Source: Acinetobacter lwoffii (lineage in GTDB: Bacteria > Pseudomonadota > Gammaproteobacteria > Pseudomonadales > Moraxellaceae). Taken from it: a stretch of DNA of 34,177 nucleotides. Of this stretch, positions 32,730 through 34,177 are shown one piece after another. Made by a program: the position numbers and the translations under genes. Each line of letters starts with the position of its first letter. Positions within the stretch are counted from its first letter, which is position 1. The notes beneath the pieces were generated by a model, which was not told where the DNA came from, ran no database searches, and saw only the letters and a list, made by a program, of their open reading frames with translations. The stretch is taken from the NCBI RefSeq assembly GCF_024129435.1, contig NZ_JAMXXN010000026.1, positions 1-34,177 on the forward strand, read 5' to 3'.

Positions 32730-34177
32730 TTACATATTCGGGTAATTTGGACCACCACCACCTTCCGGTGTTACCCATGTGATGTTCTGGGACGGATCCT
32801 TGATGTCACAGGTCTTGCAGTGCACACAGTTGGCTGCATTGATCTGGAAGCGTTTTGAACCGTCATTATTTTCCATAATCTCATAGACCCCCGCCGGGCA
32901 GTAACGCTGTGCAGGCTCATCCCATGTCGGCAGGTTGACTTCCACCGGAATTGAAGCATCGGTGAGTTTCAAATGTGCTGGCTGGTTCTCTTCATGCACG
33001 GTATTCGATACAAACACTGAAGACAGACGGTCAAAGGTTAGCTTGCCATCCGGTTTTGGATAGGTCGGCTTGAAGCTTTCAGCTGCCTGGGTTTTTAGCG
33101 CAGCATGGTCTTGAACCAGATCATGCAAGGTAAAAGGCACTTTAAATACGTTCTGGTCGATGAAGTTAAAGGCACCCCCGATCCATTGACCGAACTTGTG
33201 CATTGCCGGACCAAAGTTACGCGAGTTATAGAGTTCTTCTTTTAGCCAGCTGTTGTTAAACTTGTCGGTATATGCGGTGAGTTCTTTCACAAAGAAATCT
33301 TCACCCTCTACAACACGTGCCACCGCCAGATCACCGCCTTTTTCTACACCGGCCGCAATCGCCTCAAATACCGCTTCACCGCAGAGCATGCCGGATTTCA
33401 TCGCAGTATGTGAGCCCTTGATCTTGGCAAAGTTCAGGAAGCCGGCATCATCCCCAATTAACGAGCCACCCGGGAAGGTGAATTTTGGCAGCGAGTTAAA
33501 ACCACCTTTGGTCACAGCACGCGCACCATAAGAAATACGCTTACCACCTTCCAGATACTGCTTGATTAAAGGATGGGTTTTCCAGCGCTGCATTTCCATG
33601 AACGGATACATATGCGGGTTAGTGTAAGAAAGATCCACGATCATGCCCAGGGTCACCTGATTGTTCTCGGCGTGGTAGAGCCACCATCCGCCTGAAGAAC
33701 CAGTTTCAGAAAGCGGCCAGCCGGCACCATGCATGACCAGACCCGGTTTGTGCTTGGCAGGATCGATTTCCCAGAGTTCTTTAATGCCGATACCGTAATG
33801 TTGTGGATCCGCATCCTTGTCCAGGTTGAACTTCTGGATTAAACGCTTACCTAAATGACCACGACAGCCTTCAGCAAAAATGGTGTATTTGGCATGCAGT
33901 TCATAACCTGGAGTAAAGTTATGCGTTGGTTCGCCATCTTTACCGATACCCATATCACCGGTTTGGATGCCTTTTACGCTACCATCTTCATGGTAAAGAA
34001 TCTCAGAGGCTGCGAAGCCCGGGAAGATCGACACTTCCAGTTCTTCTGCTTTCTGGCCTAACCAGCGCACCACATTGCCCAGTGAAATGACATAGTTGCC
34101 ATCGTTATGCATGGTTTTAGGCACCATCCAGTGCGGTGCTTCCTGTGATTTTTCATCTGAAAGCAGGAAGAAGGTTT
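32730..34177 (-). CDS. Electron transfer flavoprotein-ubiquinone oxidoreductase, 5' part outside window
   Basis: Membrane-associated FAD/4Fe-4S enzyme that passes electrons from ETF (fatty-acid and amino-acid oxidation) to ubiquinone. The frame stays open to the window edge: 34128-34177 encodes in-frame residues ahead of the internal MVPKTMHNDGNYVISL, so the FAD-binding N-terminus lies beyond. Visible are the ubiquinone/FAD part (GCRGHLGKRL, YGIGIKELWE, KFTFPGGSLIGDDAGFLNFAKIKGSHTAMKSG) and the C-terminal ferredoxin-like end CPAGVYE...NCVHCKTCDIKDPSQNI with the four cluster cysteines. The 483 or so residues here would be most of a roughly 550-aa protein. Confidence 0.95.
   Translation of the reverse strand, partial: TFFLLSDEKSQEAPHWMVPKTMHNDGNYVISLGNVVRWLGQKAEELEVSIFPGFAASEILYHEDGSVKGIQTGDMGIGKDGEPTHNFTPGYELHAKYTIFAEGCRGHLGKRLIQKFNLDKDADPQHYGIGIKELWEIDPAKHKPGLVMHGAGWPLSETGSSGGWWLYHAENNQVTLGMIVDLSYTNPHMYPFMEMQRWKTHPLIKQYLEGGKRISYGARAVTKGGFNSLPKFTFPGGSLIGDDAGFLNFAKIKGSHTAMKSGMLCGEAVFEAIAAGVEKGGDLAVARVVEGEDFFVKELTAYTDKFNNSWLKEELYNSRNFGPAMHKFGQWIGGAFNFIDQNVFKVPFTLHDLVQDHAALKTQAAESFKPTYPKPDGKLTFDRLSSVFVSNTVHEENQPAHLKLTDASIPVEVNLPTWDEPAQRYCPAGVYEIMENNDGSKRFQINAANCVHCKTCDIKDPSQNITWVTPEGGGGPNYPNM

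Overview
The window is a piece of gammaproteobacterial core chromosome, almost certainly from Acinetobacter. The reasons are a tandem-domain polyphosphate:AMP phosphotransferase very close to the one I know from A. johnsonii, a protein of the 'FFLEELY motif' type, a gspF-gspG pair separated from the rest of a type II secretion system, a UbiE with a long low-complexity front, and moderate GC with AT-rich spacers. I do not commit to a species. No rRNA, tRNA, IS element, prophage, CRISPR array or recognisable defence island is visible. I see no large undescribed gene system; the most novel material is in the non-coding spacers.

Layout. 227-3493 (minus): ubiE-ubiJ-ubiB, three ubiquinone biosynthesis genes in one transcript, preceded by an unknown FFLEELY-type gene (3640-4344). 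4550-5968 (plus): pap, which makes ADP from AMP and polyphosphate, convergent with a small DUF697-like gene (6023-6523). 6701-16387 (plus): recC-recB-recD, the complete RecBCD helicase-nuclease, with RecB and RecC longer than in E. coli. 16388-17280: an 890-base spacer with two strong Rho-independent terminators, each preceded by an (AAU)n tract and small hairpins; I read it as two tandem, possibly paralogous small RNAs. 17281-19898: rpsO and pnp with structured leaders.

20037-22862 (minus): a YdcH-like protein, CbpM without an adjacent cbpA, a secreted DUF2147 protein and Hsp33 (hslO). 22913-27064 (minus): a KefB/KefC-type antiporter and PriA; priA, kef and hslO are closely spaced and may be one transcript. 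27215-28934 (plus): gspF-gspG, followed by an AT-rich spacer with a 12-bp inverted repeat, a small membrane protein (29219-29554) and a REP-like palindromic repeat. 29709-32104 (minus): corC-lnt with an ATGA overlap. 32306-32566 (plus): a TusA-family protein. 32730-34177 (minus): most of the ETF-ubiquinone oxidoreductase gene, cut by the window end.

Functional themes are ubiquinone synthesis and use (UbiE/J/B, ETF-QO), DNA break repair and fork restart (RecBCD, PriA), RNA turnover (PNPase, S15), envelope biogenesis (Lnt, GspF/G) and stress handling (Hsp33, Kef-type antiporter, CbpM, PAP).
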